This document shows, in pieces, positions 8,613 through 17,246 of a stretch of 64,000 bases of DNA. The stretch comes from Thalassotalea sp. 42_200_T64 (GTDB lineage: Bacteria > Pseudomonadota > Gammaproteobacteria > Enterobacterales > Alteromonadaceae): positions 1-64,000 of the forward strand of contig MABC01000074.1 in the NCBI GenBank assembly GCA_002162925.1, given 5' to 3'. The notes under the pieces were generated by a model. It saw only the letters and a list, made by a program, of their open reading frames with translations. It was not told where the DNA came from and made no database searches. The stretch's first letter is position 1; each line of letters opens with the position of its first letter. A program made the translations under genes and the position numbers.

Positions 8613-10116
8613 TTGCAACTCCTTTGCAACGGTATAATTTGCCGGTAAATATAAGTCTGGGGCGAAATGTTGTCAGTGCATTTGTTTAGGGACAAAAGCC
8701 AATGCACCACGCCTGATAGATCTTATATTTAAAGAATGAATAAATAGGAACAACATAAAAATATAGAAAAGCCGAGTTACTCCTGTAACACTGCCAATGT
8801 AATTTAAATGTTGTACAGCTCCTTTTTATCCTTTTTAGCAGCCTTGTTCCTTCAAAGCTGTGGTCTCCCTGACAAAACTATTGCTGTTTAGTGCGATATT
8901 ACCAACACTTTGCAATAGCCTCTTGGGTAAGGACTATGCTCATCCTAAGCGGTAGCCCTGCGGTCATCCTTGACCTACTTCTTCCATATTGCTTCCTGCA
9001 AAAACCAATCCATTGGCTAGCCATCCTGGCAGCACATGTTAATCCATCAACATGTAATATTTACACAGCAGGTAAATAATCTGGTTGTGAGCGAAATGTA
9101 GCCTATCAACAAATAATGTATTGCATTAAACAACATTTATCTGTGATGTTGAGGGCCGGAGTTAATGTTTATTGCAAAAGGACACCGGAGTGATTTTGCG
9201 TGTGCATTATTTACTCAACGGCTTGCCAGGCTGTCGGAAGATAAAGGGATACGATGTTAGGGCTTGCCAGCGGTTAACTTTCTGCAAAATAACGCGATAA
9301 GCTGATGCAAGTTCAACTGAGGACCTTGTTGTCATTAAAATAACATTTATTAAACTTTTCATGTTGCCATCCTTAACTGAAAAATTATTATGTCATTGAG
9401 TAAAAAGGTAAAACTCAACAAATTTTGTTTGTAATCACCTGCGGTTAAAAGAACCACAAATATCGGGTTATCGTAACTGTGTTATTTAAATTTCCATGTT
9501 TTTGATAACCATATGCTGTTAGTGCAATGCAACCGTACTTCAATGAAAAAGTTCGACAAATATTCAACTAACGATTTACAGAATAGGCAGGATTTTTACA
9601 TCCTGCAAATAAAAAATTCATTTAATAAATAATAAAAAAGTAAACAGATTTCGCCGCAAAAAAAGCTATTTTCATCATAAATGATTGACTAATAATAATT
9701 TTTTAAAGTGACCAGAGAGAATTAGCATTGATCTGGAATATCCGGAGCAAATTTGAATAAAAAATAAATTTCTTTCTAATTCAAATGATTGTGGTTTTTA
9801 AGCGCTTTATTTGATTTTTTTTCATTTTTATTGTTTGACCAAACATTAATCGCAACCTAAATTTAATGGTGTGATGAAAGGAAGTTACAGCACAAATCTC
9901 AGCTAAATGGAATTTTGGAGATGCATATTTTCTCTGTTTTACTCTGTTAATGTCTAAGATAATCAGTTGGTTAATATAATTTACTAGAAAACTTTAGCTG
10001 TTTTAGGCCGATTGCCAACCGGCAATGCTTAGATCATAACAACACTCCGGCTAATTATTTTTAGTGGCAAAAAGCGCTATCGCAATTTATCACTTGACCA
10101 GAGAAAATAGCGAATC
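8613..10116. other. Gene-poor 1.5 kb, no convincing gene
   Basis: AT-rich stretch. The longest frame (8891-9079) has no ribosome binding site and no recognisable composition; a 31-codon frame from ATG 9163 has GGAG four bases upstream but nothing else to support it. Two similar strings, TGACCAGAGAGAATTAGC (9709-9726) and TGACCAGAGAAAATAGC (10094-10110), recur about 385 bp apart and could be protein-binding sites. A weak hairpin GCAGGA/TCCTGC lies near 9587-9606. I found no double-glycine leader peptide on either strand here, although an exporter of the matching type lies downstream. Confidence 0.5.
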
Positions 10117-10162
10117 ATACCAAGTTGATTAAAAATGAGCAGATATTTAATCAACTTGCTAT
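10117..10162. repeat. Short ATACCAA palindrome
   Basis: 46 bp imperfect palindrome: ATACCAAGTTGATTAA (10117-10132) and TTAATCAACTTGCTAT (10147-10162) around AAATGAGCAGATAT. It corresponds to the two ends of the 934-1146 element without its interior; another is at 59976-60021. It lies just upstream of a small gene and could shape its leader. Confidence 0.65.
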
Positions 10163-10183
10163 CAATTATCTTCAGGATGAATA

Positions 10184-10327
10184 ATGAATATCGCAAGCTA
10201 CAACAAGGCCGTTAAAGGAAAATACAGAAGCAAGTTTTTACTCAAAATTGCAGCTAAAGGGTTTGTTGCCGGGTTAACCGTTGGTTTGTTGGTCTATGGC
10301 GCCTTGTTTTATGTTGTTGCTAGCTGA
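10184..10327 (+). CDS. Small basic one-helix membrane protein
   Basis: 47 aa. The N-terminal 25 residues are strongly basic (MNIASYNKAVKGKYRSKF...), followed by one hydrophobic helix, KGFVAGLTVGLLVYGALFYV. AGGA lies 6 nt before ATG 10184, a good ribosome binding site. It has no double-glycine leader and no cysteine. It is the first of two tiny membrane genes directly upstream of an HlyD/C39-ABC export pair, so it might be an immunity protein, an accessory factor or the exported peptide itself; nothing in the sequence decides this. I do not recognise the family. Confidence 0.55.
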   Translation: MNIASYNKAVKGKYRSKFLLKIAAKGFVAGLTVGLLVYGALFYVVAS

Positions 10328-10416
10328 TATGCCTGCTAATGCTCAAGCATGAGCAGGTAAATTTAAAAACAATAAACTCGCATCGCCATGCGAAACCTAT
10401 TTAGGAATATTATGTT

Positions 10417-10593
10417 ATGCAAATATCTAAACTCACTCAGAAAAAACTGCAATACAGTTTGGCAATCGGGTTTTTAATTATTTTGGCGGTAAGTGTTTTT
10501 TTATCGGTTGATGACACTACTTTGGTTAACCTGTTCATGATGACATTAAGCGCTGTGCTGTTTTTAACTGCGGTATTGTTTCATCGAGACTAG
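10417..10593 (+). CDS. Small two-helix membrane protein
   Basis: 58 aa: a basic start (MQISKLTQKKLQYS), helix 1 LAIGFLIILAVSVFL, a short acidic loop SVDDTT, helix 2 LVNLFMMTLSAVLFLTAVLF and a terminal HRD. AGGA lies 10 nt before ATG 10417. An overlapping ATG at 10412 gives only a short frame. It lies 89 bp after the 47 aa gene and 105 bp before the HlyD gene on the same strand. The shape is typical of small bacteriocin-immunity or accessory proteins, but that is inference from position. Unknown family. Confidence 0.5.
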   Translation: MQISKLTQKKLQYSLAIGFLIILAVSVFLSVDDTTLVNLFMMTLSAVLFLTAVLFHRD

Positions 10594-10698
10594 GGTATGT
10601 ATTATCGAATATTTGCAAGGTAAATACACCATTAAGATTAAAGCTAAAGGATCGGCTTTGTTTGACAGGATATAAGAATCGCACATTGGAGGTGCATT

Positions 10699-12048
10699 AT
10701 GTCGAAACTAACACTATCTGGAGAGACTTCTTCAGCAACGTCTAAACCTTGTGGTACCAAAGCGACTACAAGCTCTCAACCTGCCGAGCAACCTAGGCCC
10801 TATGAGGCAGGCTTATTCCGGCAAGAGGCCTTAGTCCACAAATCGAATAGACTCACCGGTGTTGTTACCCTTGCCCAACCTGTTGCCTTTAGTTTGTTGA
10901 TAAGCTTCGTTATTTTAATTGTTGCCATTGCAATATTTTACCTCACTCATCATGACTATACTCGCAAAGAGTCGGTCAAAGGCTATTTGCAACCGACCAG
11001 GGGGTTGGTGAAAGCGTTTATTCAAAGCCCTGGGGTACTGGCCAATTTGCTGGTGCAAGAAGGTGACGAGGTGGTTAAAGGCGACGTAATTGCGCAAATT
11101 GAAATCGCCAGCGAGTTGGTCAATGGTGAAGATATTAATCAGCAAATGCTCAATGATCTCAGTTTGCAACAATATCGATTATCGGAAGAAATAAACGATG
11201 AACGAATACTGAGTGAGCTAGGCACCGATAAACTTAACGCCAAGCTTGAACATTTAAAGGCAATGCGCAAACAGAAAATTCATCAACAGGGCACCTTAAG
11301 TAAACATTTAGCCCTTAGCCAAAAACAGTTAAGCAATGGTAAAAGATTATTTGTTGATGGCCATTTATCGGAACAACAAGTGACCCAGCTAGAAGAGCAG
11401 TATTTAACGTTAAGCCAACAACATGATGAATTCAGCCAAAACCTGCTTATTGTTGACTCTGAGTTAAAACAAACGCGTTTTGACATTGTGCAAAAGCCGC
11501 TATTGCTGGCGAAAATGCAAGCCAGCCTTGAAGATCGTATTGTGGCGGTAAAGCAACGCATCTATCAACTGAAATTTAAGCAAAGTTATCAAATAAAGGC
11601 GTCACGCAGTGGCCGTGTTACCAACGTATTGGCCAAAGTAGGGCAAACGGTGCAAGCCCATAAATCTTTGCTTACCATCTTGCCCAAGCAAGCCAAATTG
11701 CAGGCCATATTATTAGTGCCAACCCATTCTTTTGGCTTTGTTAACGAAGGCCAGCAAGCGTTAATGCGTTATCAAGCATTTCCTTATCAGCGTTTCGGGT
11801 TATTTGCCGGGAAAATTAGTGAAGTCTCGAAAGCGGTGTTAATGCCGGAAGATTTATCTTTGCCCATAGGCGTAAGCGAGCCGGTTTATAAGGTTACCGT
11901 AGATTTAGAACAGCAGCATGTTATCGCTTATGGTAATAATTTGGCATTGCACCCGGGGATGTTGTTAGAAGCCGATATCGTCATTGATAAACGCAGTTTA
12001 TGGCAATGGTTGTTAGAGCCTTTATATAGCTTGCGGGGGAGAATTTAA
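10699..12048 (+). CDS. HlyD-family membrane fusion protein (peptide exporter adaptor)
   Basis: Periplasmic adaptor linking an inner-membrane ABC exporter to an outer-membrane TolC-like channel (CvaA type). 449 aa. Cytoplasmic N-terminus of about 60 residues, one membrane helix (about 62-82, VAFSLLISFVILIVAIAIFYL region), a first half lipoyl segment (GVLANLLVQEGDEVVKGDVIAQIE), a long coiled-coil hairpin (about 145-290), the second lipoyl half (IKASRSGRVTNVLAKVGQTV) and a beta-barrel domain ending near PGMLLEADI. GGAGGTG precedes ATG 10699. The stop overlaps the next gene's ATG (TAATG), so the two are translationally coupled. No TolC gene is present in the window. Confidence 0.9.
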   Translation: MSKLTLSGETSSATSKPCGTKATTSSQPAEQPRPYEAGLFRQEALVHKSNRLTGVVTLAQPVAFSLLISFVILIVAIAIFYLTHHDYTRKESVKGYLQPTRGLVKAFIQSPGVLANLLVQEGDEVVKGDVIAQIEIASELVNGEDINQQMLNDLSLQQYRLSEEINDERILSELGTDKLNAKLEHLKAMRKQKIHQQGTLSKHLALSQKQLSNGKRLFVDGHLSEQQVTQLEEQYLTLSQQHDEFSQNLLIVDSELKQTRFDIVQKPLLLAKMQASLEDRIVAVKQRIYQLKFKQSYQIKASRSGRVTNVLAKVGQTVQAHKSLLTILPKQAKLQAILLVPTHSFGFVNEGQQALMRYQAFPYQRFGLFAGKISEVSKAVLMPEDLSLPIGVSEPVYKVTVDLEQQHVIAYGNNLALHPGMLLEADIVIDKRSLWQWLLEPLYSLRGRI

Positions 12049-14273
12049 TGGATAGCTCAGCCCTCATATCTAACCCGGTTTCATTATTACGCTTTAAAGG
12101 ATTCAGTCGGTTGCCGTTGATATTACAAACCGAAGCGGCAGAATGTGGCTTGGCAGCGATTGCCATGGTGGCTAATTTTTATGGGTTAAAAACCGATCTT
12201 AGCTGGCTTAGGCAGCATTTTTCAATTTCGTTAAAAGGGGCGAGCTTACAGCAATTGATGAAAGTTTGTGCCGCGTTAAACTTTTCATCACGGGCACTTC
12301 GGCTTGAACTTACTGATTTAAAGAAATTAACCACTCCTTGCGTGCTGCATTGGGATTTAAATCATTTTGTCGTGCTGAAACAGGTATCCAGTAGTTATAT
12401 CGTCATCCATGATCCGGCCTTTGGCGAGAAAAAGCTTAAATTGAATGAAGTGAGTAAACATTTCACCGGCGTAGCACTGGAAATTAGCCCGAACAAAGAT
12501 TTTAAAAAATCGACACAAACGCTGCGGATGAAATTAAGCGATTTTTATTCAACAATGACCGGCTTAATTCCATCATTACTGAAAGTGTTTTTATTATCGG
12601 TGTTGCTGCAAATGTTTGCCCTGACGACTCCATACTATATGCAGCTAGTGGTAGATGAGGTGATACTGAGTCAGGATAGCAATTTGTTGTTGGTACTGGC
12701 GCTGGGTTTTGCCTTGCTGGGTATTATTGAACTTGCGACTAAGGCATTAAGATCTACCGTCATTTTGCACTTTTCCAATGTGTTAAATATTCAAATGGCG
12801 GCGAATTTATTTCAGCATTTGTTACGTTTGCCTTTAAGCTTTTTTGAGAAACGCCATATTGGCGATGTTGTTGCCCGGTTTTCCTCACTACAACAAGTAA
12901 AAGATATGCTAACCACTGGCATTATTGAGGCCGTAGTCGATGGCTTAATGGCCATAGCGACCTTAGTGATGATCTTTTTATATAGTCCCACGCTGGCGGC
13001 TATTGTATGTATTGCCATTGGCAGCTACGCCATAGTACGTGCCATGTTATTTAAACCGCTTAAACAGTTAAGTGAAGAAACCATAGTCGCGCGAGCCAAA
13101 GAGCAAAGTAATTTTATGGAAAGTGTGCGCGGCATACAAAGTATAAAACTGTTTGGTGGTGAATCTCAGCGACAAAACTTGTGGCATAACGCGTATGCAG
13201 AGCAGGTAAATTGCAGCATTCAACTGGGAAAATTTCAGATCCACTTTGCCTGGCTTAACGATGGCATATTTGTGGTTGAAAACGTATTGGTCGTGTATTT
13301 TGCTGCCACTTTGGTCATTTCAGGAGAGTTAACCGTGGGTATGCTATTTGCGTTTATGAGTTATAAACGGCAGTTTATTGCAAAGATGGTCAATTTAATT
13401 GAAAAGTTGATCGAATTTAACATGTTATCGCTGCATTTAAACCGGCTTGCCGATATTGCTCTGTGTAAACAAGAAGCAAACTTGCGTACTGCGGCAGAGG
13501 TAAAGACCGGCGATAACGACGCCGTTGCGGTAACGGTAAATAACAGTCATTTTGCTGCGTCGGCCAATGCCCAGCTTAGCGGCGAAATTTCACTCGTTAA
13601 TGTTGGTTTCCAGTATTGTGCGCATGAGCCGTTTTTGTTTCAACAGATAAACCTTAAAATTGCCCAAGGTGAGTCGGTGGCCATTATTGGACCTTCGGGT
13701 TGTGGCAAAACCACTTTGTTAAAACTGATGCTAGGGTTATCCACCCCAAGTTATGGAAAAGTGTGTGTGTCTGATGTAGATATTAAACATTTTGGTTTAA
13801 GCCATTATCGCAGTCAAATATCTGCGGTTATGCAGGACGATCAGCTATTGAGTGGCTCCATTGTTGATAACATTTGCTTTTTTGCCGAACAGATAGATTT
13901 TAGCCGAGTGACTTTTGTCGCCCAACTTGCTGCTATAGATCATGATATTGGTGCCATGCCTATGGGATATAACAGCTTGGTAGGCGATATGGGAAGTACT
14001 TTGTCGGGTGGCCAAAAACAACGCTTGCTACTGGCCCGGGCGTTATATAAACAGCCTAAAATTTTATTTTTAGATGAAGCGACTTCGCACTTAGATAGTG
14101 AGGTAGAATCGCTAGTAAACCATGCGGTTAAACAGCTTAACATTACTCGTATCATTATCGCCCACCGACTTGAGACCATTTTATCTGCGGACAAAATATA
14201 TAGCGTTCAACAGGGCCAGTTAATTGAAGTCACTGAACATATTCGCTTACAGCACCCACAAGCAACTGGCTAA
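12048..14273 (+). CDS. Peptidase-C39 ABC exporter (bacteriocin/peptide type)
   Basis: Type I secretion ATPase that cleaves leader peptides and exports peptides (CvaB/LagD class). 741 aa. N-terminal C39 cysteine protease with the catalytic set visible: C33 in QTEAAECGLAAIAM, H106 in HWDLNHFVVL and D122 in VIHDPAFG. Then six membrane helices (about 170-440). The ATPase domain has Walker A GPSGCGKTT (548-556), signature LSGGQKQR and Walker B ILFLDEATSHLD. The intact Cys shows a working protease, not the degenerate CLD of RTX exporters. Classical substrates carry a GG leader; none was found in this neighbourhood. No terminator was recognised after the gene. Confidence 0.93.
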   Translation: MDSSALISNPVSLLRFKGFSRLPLILQTEAAECGLAAIAMVANFYGLKTDLSWLRQHFSISLKGASLQQLMKVCAALNFSSRALRLELTDLKKLTTPCVLHWDLNHFVVLKQVSSSYIVIHDPAFGEKKLKLNEVSKHFTGVALEISPNKDFKKSTQTLRMKLSDFYSTMTGLIPSLLKVFLLSVLLQMFALTTPYYMQLVVDEVILSQDSNLLLVLALGFALLGIIELATKALRSTVILHFSNVLNIQMAANLFQHLLRLPLSFFEKRHIGDVVARFSSLQQVKDMLTTGIIEAVVDGLMAIATLVMIFLYSPTLAAIVCIAIGSYAIVRAMLFKPLKQLSEETIVARAKEQSNFMESVRGIQSIKLFGGESQRQNLWHNAYAEQVNCSIQLGKFQIHFAWLNDGIFVVENVLVVYFAATLVISGELTVGMLFAFMSYKRQFIAKMVNLIEKLIEFNMLSLHLNRLADIALCKQEANLRTAAEVKTGDNDAVAVTVNNSHFAASANAQLSGEISLVNVGFQYCAHEPFLFQQINLKIAQGESVAIIGPSGCGKTTLLKLMLGLSTPSYGKVCVSDVDIKHFGLSHYRSQISAVMQDDQLLSGSIVDNICFFAEQIDFSRVTFVAQLAAIDHDIGAMPMGYNSLVGDMGSTLSGGQKQRLLLARALYKQPKILFLDEATSHLDSEVESLVNHAVKQLNITRIIIAHRLETILSADKIYSVQQGQLIEVTEHIRLQHPQATG

Positions 14274-14660
14274 CGGCTTATACGGAATGGTATTGAAATC
14301 TGCGGTTGGCCTATATCTTGTCAATAAATATCATTAAAGACCACTTGCTCCGAATACTATTATTTAACGCTTTGATTTTATGGATAAAAAAATACAGTCT
14401 CCGGAACGCTGGGTATAATTTTAATTCATGCAGATAAGTCGACAGGCTCATTACATAATTTTTTGATTGAATTTTACACCAAGGTGCACGGATTAATTTC
14501 ACCAATAAAAATTATTAGTTATTGTTTTTTAATAAAAACTTGCTAAATTTTAGAACAAGTGAAATTATTTAAATACTCCCTTGGTCTGTATCTGTAGCCT
14601 TAGACTCGGGTGTTTTTGGTAACTCTAATAAAATTATGAAATAAACTTAGGAAGAAAATT
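14274..14660. other. 387 bp intergenic leader, nothing certain
   Basis: AT-rich gap between the exporter and the cysteine-repeat protein. A 64-codon frame on the minus strand (14311-14505) has no ribosome binding site. The last 100 bp must carry the promoter of the downstream gene; AGGAAG lies before its ATG. I could not place -35/-10 boxes with confidence. Confidence 0.4.
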
Positions 14661-15098
14661 ATGAAACTATTAAAGAACTATTTATTAACAGCAGCCTTAA
14701 GTGCCCTGATGCTAACGTTATTTACTAGCTTACCGGCAAAAGCAGAAGCCAACCCTTTTGAAGCACAGAGTGTTGTTAGCTCTGCCGATTTTGGCGATGA
14801 AAAAGCCAAAGAAAAAGGCAAATGTGGCGAAGGCAAGTGTGGCGAAGGCAAAAAAGCTATGAAAGGCAAGTGTGGCGAAGGCAAATGCGGCGAAGGCAAA
14901 AAAGCTATGAAAGGCAAGTGTGGCGAAGGCAAATGCGGCGAAGGCAAAAAAGCTATGAAAGGTAAGTGTGGCGAAGGCAAAGCCAAAGGCAAATGTGGCG
15001 AAGGCAAAGCCAAAGGCAAATGTGGTGAAGGCAAAGCCAAAGGCAAATGTGGCGAAGGTAAAAAAGATAAAAATAGTAAATGTGGCGAAAATAAATAG
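14661..15098 (+). CDS. Secreted HvfA-like Cys-Gly repeat protein (candidate modified copper-binding peptide)
   Basis: 145 aa. Sec signal peptide: KLLKNY, a hydrophobic core, and a probable cut after SLPAKA (residue 28). After a 23-residue spacer the protein is almost wholly K, G, C and E: three 16-residue units KGKCGEGKCGEGKKAM (52-99), three 9-residue units KGKCGEGKA (100-126) and a tail to NK. All 11 cysteines are in CG: three EGKCG, seven KGKCG and one SKCG. EGKCG repeats after a Sec signal define the HvfA family, whose cysteines are turned into copper-binding oxazolone-thioamide groups by the DUF692-type enzyme HvfB with HvfC. Neither enzyme, nor a DoxX-like protein, is next to it, so it is an orphan precursor or an unmodified metal-binding protein. 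AGGAAG precedes the ATG; a strong terminator follows. Confidence 0.75.
   Translation: MKLLKNYLLTAALSALMLTLFTSLPAKAEANPFEAQSVVSSADFGDEKAKEKGKCGEGKCGEGKKAMKGKCGEGKCGEGKKAMKGKCGEGKCGEGKKAMKGKCGEGKAKGKCGEGKAKGKCGEGKAKGKCGEGKKDKNSKCGENK
14814..15038 (+). repeat. Coding tandem repeats, 3 x 48 bp and 3 x 27 bp
   Basis: 14814-14957 is three 48 bp units and 14958-15038 three 27 bp units, nearly identical at DNA level (mostly AAA/AAG and TGT/TGC exchanges). A tract this uniform should gain and lose units by slippage, so strains probably differ in number of cysteine motifs. Confidence 0.9.
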
Positions 15099-15124
15099 AT
15101 AATATTTTTCCCCTGAATTAACAA

Positions 15125-15146
15125 GCCGACGAAAGTCGGCTTTTTT
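15125..15146 (+). terminator. Rho-independent terminator after the Cys-repeat gene
   Basis: GCCGAC (15125-15130), GAAA loop, GTCGGC (15135-15140), then six T. It makes the Cys-repeat gene a single-gene transcript. Confidence 0.95.
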
Positions 15147-15275
15147 GCACATATAAGTGCTTATATTCCCGGGCCATGGAAGGTGGATAGGGAATGATAA
15201 TTCAGGGGGGGAAATATGGGGTCAGATCCGTCTAACCACTCAGGGAGTGGCTGGAGTCTAAACCAAGATGACTAA

Positions 15276-15452
15276 TTAGTTATAACCAAGGACATAATTT
15301 TCAGTCACATCATCTAAAAGCGCATAATGCTTAGATGTCGTACGGTTCTGCTCAGCTCTAAGTGTATCGTTGGCGCCGTGTTTTTTCGGGGAATAATATT
15401 TATTCAATAATTCTAAAATTGAATAGTTTTCTTCATTTTTAACTTCACTCAT
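15276..15452 (-). CDS. Small hydrophilic protein, unknown
   Basis: 58 aa, MSEVKNEENYSILELLNKYY to ...ENYVLGYN. ATG 15452 has AAGGTG five bases upstream on the coding strand, a strong ribosome binding site, which is the main reason to call it. The product is charged, has no Cys and no membrane helix, and is probably cytoplasmic. It is convergent with the Cys-repeat gene and separated from it by the terminator. Family not recognised; coding status is moderate. Confidence 0.45.
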   Translation of the reverse strand: MSEVKNEENYSILELLNKYYSPKKHGANDTLRAEQNRTTSKHYALLDDVTENYVLGYN

Positions 15453-15731
15453 GACATCACCTTAATTGAACAAACTCATAGCTAGTGGTTAACTTAATTT
15501 ACGGATTCAGAGTAAAGTAATTTTTAGTCATTGAAAATTGATAAAGCTTTTGAAGCCTATAAATAAAGGTTATGGATGAAAAACAAGCAGGAGGTAAAGA
15601 TAGAAGGTACAGGGTACAAGGTACAAGCAGAGTGTGTTGGCTGTTAGCTATATTTAAATTAATGCAAGCTGCCTGGAGCTCGAAGCTATTCTTTATAAAC
15701 TCGCCAACCAAAGCTCGCTGTTTCGGTCCTG

Positions 15732-15817
15732 GGTTGGCGGGAATTCATTCTCTCGTTATGGCGACCGCCACTCTGTGTTGCCCGGGGCAATTACGCGAGG
15801 TTGAAACCCCGCCAACC
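15732..15817. repeat. GGTTGGCGGG palindromic repeat, diverged copy
   Basis: 86 bp. Outer arms GGTTGGCGGGAATTCATTCT and AGGTTGAAACCCCGCCAACC are kept, while the centre (CCGCCACTCTGTGTTGCCCGG) differs from the other copies. It lies in the 452 bp gap downstream of pstS (15453-15904), which holds nothing else I can name. Confidence 0.65.
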
Positions 15818-15904
15818 ATTGGGACGGTACCGGGTAATACTTCTAGGCATAAGAAAAACGGCCATTTAAGGCCGCTTGTTAAAATGAATCGTCAGGCAAT
15901 TTGT

Positions 15905-16876
15905 TTATAAATTTATGCCTAGTTTTTTCAGCTCTTTCATTACAACTTTTGTTGGCAGAGGGATGTAACCATCTTTTTCAACAATTTTTTGGCCCGACTT
16001 AGAAAGTACCATTTTTAAGAACTCAGCTTCTTTTGGTGCAAGCGGCTTGTTCGGGTGCTTATTTACATAAACGTATAAGTAGCGAGATAATGGATAAGTA
16101 CCCGAAATGGCGTTGTCCATATTGGCTTCAACATAGTTTTCACCTTTTTTGCTCAATGGTAAAGCACGAACACCTGACGTTTTATAACCAATACCTGAGT
16201 AGCCAATACCGTTTAATGAGGCTGAAACTGACTGTACCACAGAGGCAGAACCCGGTTGCTCATTTACTGTATTTTTAAAGTCACCTTTACAAAGAGCTTT
16301 CTTTTTAAAGTAACCATAAGTGCCTGATACTGAGTTACGGCCGTAAAGTTGAATGTCTTTACCGGTCCAATCGCCTTGTAAGCCTAATGCACCCCAACGA
16401 TCAACATCGGCTTCGCCACGACATTTACGGTTGCTAGAGAAAATCGCATCAACTTGTTGAATACTCATGCCTTTAATTGGGTTATCTTTATGAACAAATA
16501 CCGCTAACGCATCAATGGCAACACGCACCTGAGTAGGTTTGTAACCGAATTTTTTCTCAAAGGCCTGAATTTCTTTTGATTTCATTTTACGGCTCATCGG
16601 CCCTAAATTTGATGTTGATTCAGTGAGGGCCGGAGGCGCGGTTGAAGAGCCTGCCGCTTGAATTTGAATGTTTACACTGGGGTAAGTGCGTTTAAATTCT
16701 TCAGCCCAAAAGGTCATCATGTTGGCTAGTGTATCTGAGCCAACTGAAGATAAGTTACCTGAAATACCACTTGCTTTTGTGTAAGTCGGTAAATCGCTAT
16801 CGATTGCTAAGGCGTTTTGGCTGGTTAGTGTTACAACCGCGATGCCAATCCCGGTCAATAAGCTTTTCAGTTTCAT
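15905..16876 (-). CDS. pstS: PstS-like phosphate-binding protein
   Basis: Periplasmic phosphate receptor of an ABC importer. 323 aa with a Sec signal ([15 protein letters not shown]..., cut near NALA). PBP-like fold with the phosphate loops visible: [12 protein letters not shown] (residues near 43-54), [27 protein letters not shown], and [15 protein letters not shown], the S-G-T loop that binds the anion. A PhoB box lies about 80 bp upstream on this strand (16954-16971). The permease and ATPase genes (pstC, pstA, pstB) and phoU are not in the window, so it must work with components encoded elsewhere or is a high-affinity accessory binder. Confidence 0.9.
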   Translation of the reverse strand: MKLKSLLTGIGIAVVTLTSQNALAIDSDLPTYTKASGISGNLSSVGSDTLANMMTFWAEEFKRTYPSVNIQIQAAGSSTAPPALTESTSNLGPMSRKMKSKEIQAFEKKFGYKPTQVRVAIDALAVFVHKDNPIKGMSIQQVDAIFSSNRKCRGEADVDRWGALGLQGDWTGKDIQLYGRNSVSGTYGYFKKKALCKGDFKNTVNEQPGSASVVQSVSASLNGIGYSGIGYKTSGVRALPLSKKGENYVEANMDNAISGTYPLSRYLYVYVNKHPNKPLAPKEAEFLKMVLSKSGQKIVEKDGYIPLPTKVVMKELKKLGINL

Positions 16877-16953
16877 CGTGTTCTCCTAAGAGTGTATTTA
16901 ATGTGAAAAAATAAATGTTTGTAAAGTCGATGGTGCTATCTTAGAAAAAATAT

Positions 16954-16971
16954 ATTACGGTTTTATGACAG
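16954..16971 (-). promoter_or_regulatory. PhoB box for pstS
   Basis: On the minus strand CTGTCAT-AAAA-CCGTAAT follows the 7-4-7 Pho-box pattern (CTGTCAT-AWAW-CTGTMAY). The first heptamer is perfect. It is about 80 bp upstream of the pstS start. Confidence 0.7.
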
Positions 16972-17101
16972 TGATAAAAAAAATCAAAATCGACCAAATA
17001 TGAGGTTATGGCGATAACGGCATAAGAAACGTTACAATGCGCTGGAGAAGAAGACTATTAGGTGGTGTTTTTATGAATTTTTATGGAACCTTATATGTAA
17101 C

Positions 17102-17119
17102 TTGTCATTGATATGTCAT
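17102..17119 (+). promoter_or_regulatory. PhoB box 1 for the porin
   Basis: TTGTCAT-TGAT-ATGTCAT, a 7-4-7 Pho-box arrangement with both TGTCAT cores intact, 128 bp upstream of the porin start. Confidence 0.65.
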
Positions 17120-17153
17120 TAACATTTCACATTAATGTCAAAAAAAATACACA

Positions 17154-17171
17154 TTGTCACAAAAGTGTAAT
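17154..17171 (+). promoter_or_regulatory. PhoB box 2 for the porin
   Basis: TTGTCAC-AAAA-GTGTAAT, the same pattern and close to the box before phoB. TATACGC right after it (17172-) is where a -10 element would fall. Probably a tandem PhoB site with 17102-17119. Confidence 0.6.
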
Positions 17172-17246
17172 ATACGCATGGCAAACTAGCGTCAATTTCA
17201 AAACTTAATATAAATACTTATTTAAAATTACTCACAGGGTAACATT

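Noticed and set aside
8891-9079. 62-codon open frame in the gene-poor region
   Set aside because: No ribosome binding site, mixed composition, no recognisable feature; expected by chance.
8613-14660. Double-glycine leader peptide for the C39 exporter
   Set aside because: Looked for short frames with an LSxxEL...GG/GA pattern on both strands and found none.
14814-15038. Regular repeats resembling a CRISPR array
   Set aside because: Units are contiguous with no variable spacers and read as one protein; no cas genes.
14661-15098. Metallothionein
   Set aside because: Has a Sec signal and CG-only cysteine spacing in Lys/Gly/Glu repeats; lacks the CxC/CxxC clusters and short length of bacterial metallothioneins.
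14678-15152. Long open frames on the minus strand opposite the Cys-repeat gene (Pro/Ser/His- or Phe/Ala-rich)
   Set aside because: They are mirror images of the repeat: stop codons are absent only because the plus-strand codon set is so limited. No ribosome binding site; the plus-strand frame has a signal peptide and terminator.
15572-15910. 112-codon frame on the plus strand
   Set aside because: Runs through the GGTTGGCGGG palindrome and into the 3' end of pstS; composition is not protein-like.
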